A stretch of DNA of 7,522 nt from JBOHHR01 sp050740975 (GTDB lineage: Bacteria > Pseudomonadota > Gammaproteobacteria > JBOHHR01): positions 1 through 7,522 of the forward strand of contig JBOIEE010000140.1 of the NCBI GenBank assembly GCA_050740975.1, read 5' to 3'. Position 1 is the first letter of the stretch. Each line of letters starts with the position of its first letter. The notes below the pieces were generated by a model. The model saw only the letters and a list, made by a program, of their open reading frames with translations. It had not been told where the DNA came from and ran no database searches. Both the position numbers and the translations under genes were made by a program. Shown here one piece after another: positions 4,927 to 7,522 of this stretch.

Positions 4927-6646
4927 AGCGTGTCAGTAGATAGAACAAACATATAACCAGCAGGAACAACATCCCCGAAAGACCTCTCCAAAACGCCACC
5001 GGATTGCGTTCGATCAGTGGACTCCGACCGTTGTCGCATAGCTTGGGGTTTGGATGCCGCAGATCGTACAGCAACTCGGAAAGGGCTTCGTACCGCCCCG
5101 CCGGATCGGGCTGCACGGCTTTACGCAGAGCCCCATCGATCCACAGGGGAACATCAGGCCGAAAAGTGGTCAGCGGACGATAGCTGAATCTTCGTAAGTC
5201 CGGTTTTTTTTCCCATTCCGGAAACGATACCCGATAGGGCAGTTGGCCTGTCAGAAGCTCATAAGCGATCACCCCCAAGGAGTAGATATCGGAGCGCTGG
5301 GTCGCCAGCTGTCCGAGCAGGTATTCGGGAGCAACGTAATTTTTGGTGCCGAGCAGTTGTTCCCGGGCTACCGGAGTGGCGATCTCGGCAACACCGGCGA
5401 CTTTGGCCGACCCAAAGTCGACCAACTTCACCGTGCCGGCAAGATCGAGCATGATGTTTTCCGGTTTCAAATCCTGGTGGATCATCTCCAGTCTGTGAAA
5501 CGCGCGCAGGCCTTTGGCGATTTGCTCCACGAGCCCGCGCACGGCCTCCAAAGAGGGCGCGGGATGGTCCCGCATCCATTGCCTCAAGGTCGCCCCCTCT
5601 ATGTACTCCGTGACGTGGTACAAAAACCGCCGCCGCCGGGTGGGCTTGTACACTTTCTCTACATGCGGGCTATCGATCCGCTGCCCGATCCATTCCTCCA
5701 GAGTGAAGCGTTCGATATAGGCCGGGTCGTCTTCGTAGTTTACCGAAGGGGTTTTCAGCACTACCCGAAGCCCGGTTTCCATGTCAAGAGCGAGGTAAAG
5801 CTGAGTGCGTTTACTGGCGTAGATCTCGCGTATGACCCGGTAGCCATCGATGATCATGCCCTCAGTGAGGGCAGGCGGAAACGGCAGTTCGGTGAGCTCC
5901 TGAAAAACCTCATCCGGGTCTTGGCTGGGCAGGTTTTCCACCCGCAATACCTGGCAGGTCGCGTTATCGGGGCTGCCTTTGGCCAGGGCGCCGCGCACGA
6001 TGAGCTCCGCCGCTTTCGCGAGATTGGCTTGACTTTCCAACACCAGGCCTGCGATCTCCCGATCGCTGAAGTAATCATGCACCCCGTCGGTGGTAAAAAT
6101 GAAAATATCTCCTTGCTCTACGGGACGCCTCCAATAGTCGATCTGCAAGTACATGTCCGCACCCATGGCCCGGCTCAGGTAATGCTGGCTAAGGCTCATC
6201 CACACCCGGTGATCCACCGTGAGCTGTTCCATCTGCCCGCGATGCAGCCGGTAGATACGGCTGTCGCCCACGTGGATGACGTGCGCGGTGGTGGACTTCA
6301 ATACCAAGGCGCTCAAGGTGCTCACCCGCCCGCGCTGCGGGTCACGACCATTTCCACCTTGGACATATAGCCAGGTATTCAAAGCCGCGAGCACGCGCTC
6401 TGCGGACTGCTTCACCGACCACGACTCAGGGGTACAGAGGTAATCCTCGAGAAACCCCGTCACGCAGGCCTCGGCCGCTTCTGCGCCTTTATCGGAGCTG
6501 CTGACACCATCGGCGATGGCAACCGCGATCCCTTTGCTTTTCCGCAGTCGCTCGGGCGGCAATCTCAAGCCGTAGAAGTCTTGGTTGCTTGCCTTCAATC
6601 CCCGCTCGGAGAACTGGCCTATGCGGATCTCGAGTTGGGCGGGCAT
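4925..6646 (-). CDS. Bifunctional PP2C protein phosphatase / Ser-Thr protein kinase, C-terminally membrane-anchored
   Basis: This 573-residue signalling protein has opposing activities in one chain. Residues 1-240 form a PP2C phosphatase: ASNQDFYG (19-26), IADGVSSSDKG (44-54, metal ligand D46), HVGDSRIYRL (125-134, D128), TTDGVHD (185-191, D187) and SPDNAT (225-230, D227). Residues about 268-530 form a protein kinase: VVLKTPS with K298, HQDLKPEN (390-397, catalytic D392), VDFGSAK with D410, APE (439-441) and SDIYSLG (452-458). The glycine loop is degenerate, and HQD replaces HRD, so it is a non-RD kinase that should not need activation-loop phosphorylation. A single membrane span (about 556-571) ends the chain and leaves both domains in the cytoplasm. 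The family is known beside NarK/NasA transporters and nitrite reductase genes, which fits its place 19 nt after narK. Its substrate is unknown; the transporter or reductases are plausible targets. The ATG at 6646 has no good ribosome site, which suggests coupling to narK. Confidence 0.93.
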   Translation of the reverse strand: MPAQLEIRIGQFSERGLKASNQDFYGLRLPPERLRKSKGIAVAIADGVSSSDKGAEAAEACVTGFLEDYLCTPESWSVKQSAERVLAALNTWLYVQGGNGRDPQRGRVSTLSALVLKSTTAHVIHVGDSRIYRLHRGQMEQLTVDHRVWMSLSQHYLSRAMGADMYLQIDYWRRPVEQGDIFIFTTDGVHDYFSDREIAGLVLESQANLAKAAELIVRGALAKGSPDNATCQVLRVENLPSQDPDEVFQELTELPFPPALTEGMIIDGYRVIREIYASKRTQLYLALDMETGLRVVLKTPSVNYEDDPAYIERFTLEEWIGQRIDSPHVEKVYKPTRRRRFLYHVTEYIEGATLRQWMRDHPAPSLEAVRGLVEQIAKGLRAFHRLEMIHQDLKPENIMLDLAGTVKLVDFGSAKVAGVAEIATPVAREQLLGTKNYVAPEYLLGQLATQRSDIYSLGVIAYELLTGQLPYRVSFPEWEKKPDLRRFSYRPLTTFRPDVPLWIDGALRKAVQPDPAGRYEALSELLYDLRHPNPKLCDNGRSPLIERNPVAFWRGLSGMLFLLVICLFYLLTR

Positions 6647-6665
6647 GCTGGCGCAGGGGTATTGC

Positions 6666-7522
6666 CTAACTCAAATCGATCATCTGCACCGTGCCATCGG
6701 GTAATACCTCCGCCATGGCGCCTTTCGGTTCGTCCATGAACACTACGGCGGTCAAAGCCAGCCCGGCGGTGGCGGCGATCACCAGGAAGAACTCTTGCGC
6801 CGAGGCCATGGACAAAACCGTCAAAAAGCCCACGCCGCCGACGTTGCCGTAAGCGCCCACGAGACCGGCGATCTGTCCTGTTAGTCGGCGCTGGATCAGC
6901 GGTACGATGGCGAATACCGCGCCGGTACCGAGGTGCACAAACAAGGCGCAGGCGCTGATCGCAGCCACCGCGAGCCAAAGCGGCCAGGTCACGTCGATCT
7001 GACTCATGAGAAGGTAACCGCAACAGAGGCCGATCATCACCGCCATCAGCGTGCGCTTACGCCCGAAGCGGTCGCTCACCCAGCCCCCGAGCGGCCGCAT
7101 GAAGAGCACGACGAGTCCGAAGGGCGCCGCAAGCATACCCGCCTCTACCTGCGAGAGCTTGAAGGTCTCGGCGAAAAATAGGGGGAGCATGGAAACCACC
7201 GCCAGCTCAGAGCCGAACGTCGCGAGATAGGCCAGGCTCAAAATCGCTACCTGCTTGAACTTATAACGGAAGAACTTAGGGACTGGTTGCACAAAGATCT
7301 TCGCATTCACGCGGTAAATGCCATAGCTCTGGTAGGCAAAAATCCCGGCTAGGACTAAGTGAATCATCTTTGCCACCGCTTCGGGCATTAGCCCTAGCTC
7401 GGTGAGCTTCCCCGTGATCAGAGCGAGGGCGAGGTAGAGCGGTATGTTCATCAGCAGATAGGCGAAGAAATCACCGCGGCTCGTGACTTCCAAGCCGCCA
7501 TGCTTGTTGGGTTTGAAATAGG
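6666..7522 (-). CDS. narK: NarK-family nitrate/nitrite transporter (NNP, MFS), C-terminal 284 residues (partial)
   Basis: The C-terminal half of a 12-helix major facilitator of the nitrate/nitrite porter family is visible; the 5' part is beyond the window. The frame is open to the edge (YFKPNKHGGLEVTSRGDF...), so the TTG at 7493 is not a real start. Family marks are YKFKQVAILSLAYLATFGSELAVVSM, here at about residues 85-110 of the visible part, the MFS loop GGWVSDRFGRKRT, and the nitrate signature GLVGAYGNVGGVGFLTV. A cytoplasmic tail ends EPKGAMAEVLPDGTV, which I recall from NarK-type porters. It imports nitrate or exchanges it for nitrite. It should supply NarG, whose active site is cytoplasmic, and NirA. 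It is followed 19 nt later by the kinase/phosphatase, with which it probably shares a transcript. Whether it is a NarK1 or NarK2 type needs the missing half. Confidence 0.94.
   Translation of the reverse strand, partial: YFKPNKHGGLEVTSRGDFFAYLLMNIPLYLALALITGKLTELGLMPEAVAKMIHLVLAGIFAYQSYGIYRVNAKIFVQPVPKFFRYKFKQVAILSLAYLATFGSELAVVSMLPLFFAETFKLSQVEAGMLAAPFGLVVLFMRPLGGWVSDRFGRKRTLMAVMIGLCCGYLLMSQIDVTWPLWLAVAAISACALFVHLGTGAVFAIVPLIQRRLTGQIAGLVGAYGNVGGVGFLTVLSMASAQEFFLVIAATAGLALTAVVFMDEPKGAMAEVLPDGTVQMIDLS

Noticed and set aside
5243..6370. Plus-strand open frame of 375 codons
   Set aside because: It is antisense to the kinase/phosphatase, which has all its catalytic motifs; the product resembles no family.

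Overview
The window is a nitrate/nitrite-metabolism locus from a proteobacterium, most likely beta- or gammaproteobacterial. The evidence is the NarG and NarK sequences, the CysJ-like reductase, a sigma-54/NtrC-type promoter region and strong AGGAGG ribosome sites. The exact genus cannot be named from this sequence. All supported genes lie on the minus strand, so transcription runs from right to left; the long plus-strand open frames are antisense shadows.

Layout in transcription order. (1) 7522-6666: C-terminal half of a NarK-family (NNP/MFS) nitrate/nitrite transporter, cut by the window edge. (2) 6646-4925: a bifunctional PP2C-type phosphatase / Ser-Thr kinase with a C-terminal membrane anchor. 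(3) 4914-4816: a previously easy-to-miss 32-residue hydrophobic small protein with a good ribosome site, 10 nt after the kinase stop. (4) 4676-4368: a small exported IPT/TIG-domain protein whose frame ends at a run of seven C; one base fewer would restore a better domain end and give a stop at 4319. (5) 4318-3895: an intergenic block with a REP-like GGGGTCA repeat and what looks like a complete nitrogen-control region. It holds two NtrC-type sites, about 107 and 137 bp upstream of the start predicted from a near-consensus sigma-54 (-24/-12) promoter, and a roughly 115-nt leader. (6) 3894-2095: siroheme/4Fe-4S nitrite reductase of the NirA type. (7) 2087-543: a NADPH-dependent CysJ-like flavoprotein that lacks the FMN (flavodoxin) domain and carries an Fe-S domain instead. 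(8) 524-1: the first 174 residues of NarG, the catalytic subunit of membrane-bound nitrate reductase, continuing out of the window.

Working together, the transporter would import nitrate (or exchange nitrate and nitrite), NarG (with subunits expected outside the window) would reduce nitrate to nitrite, and NirA would take nitrite to ammonium with electrons delivered from NADPH by the flavoprotein. The most notable point is the pairing of a normally respiratory NarG with an assimilatory NirA/flavoprotein pair behind an NtrC/sigma-54-type promoter. This suggests that this NarG serves nitrogen assimilation, or both assimilation and respiration. The kinase/phosphatase belongs to a family seen beside nitrate assimilation genes, and its target is not evident from the sequence.
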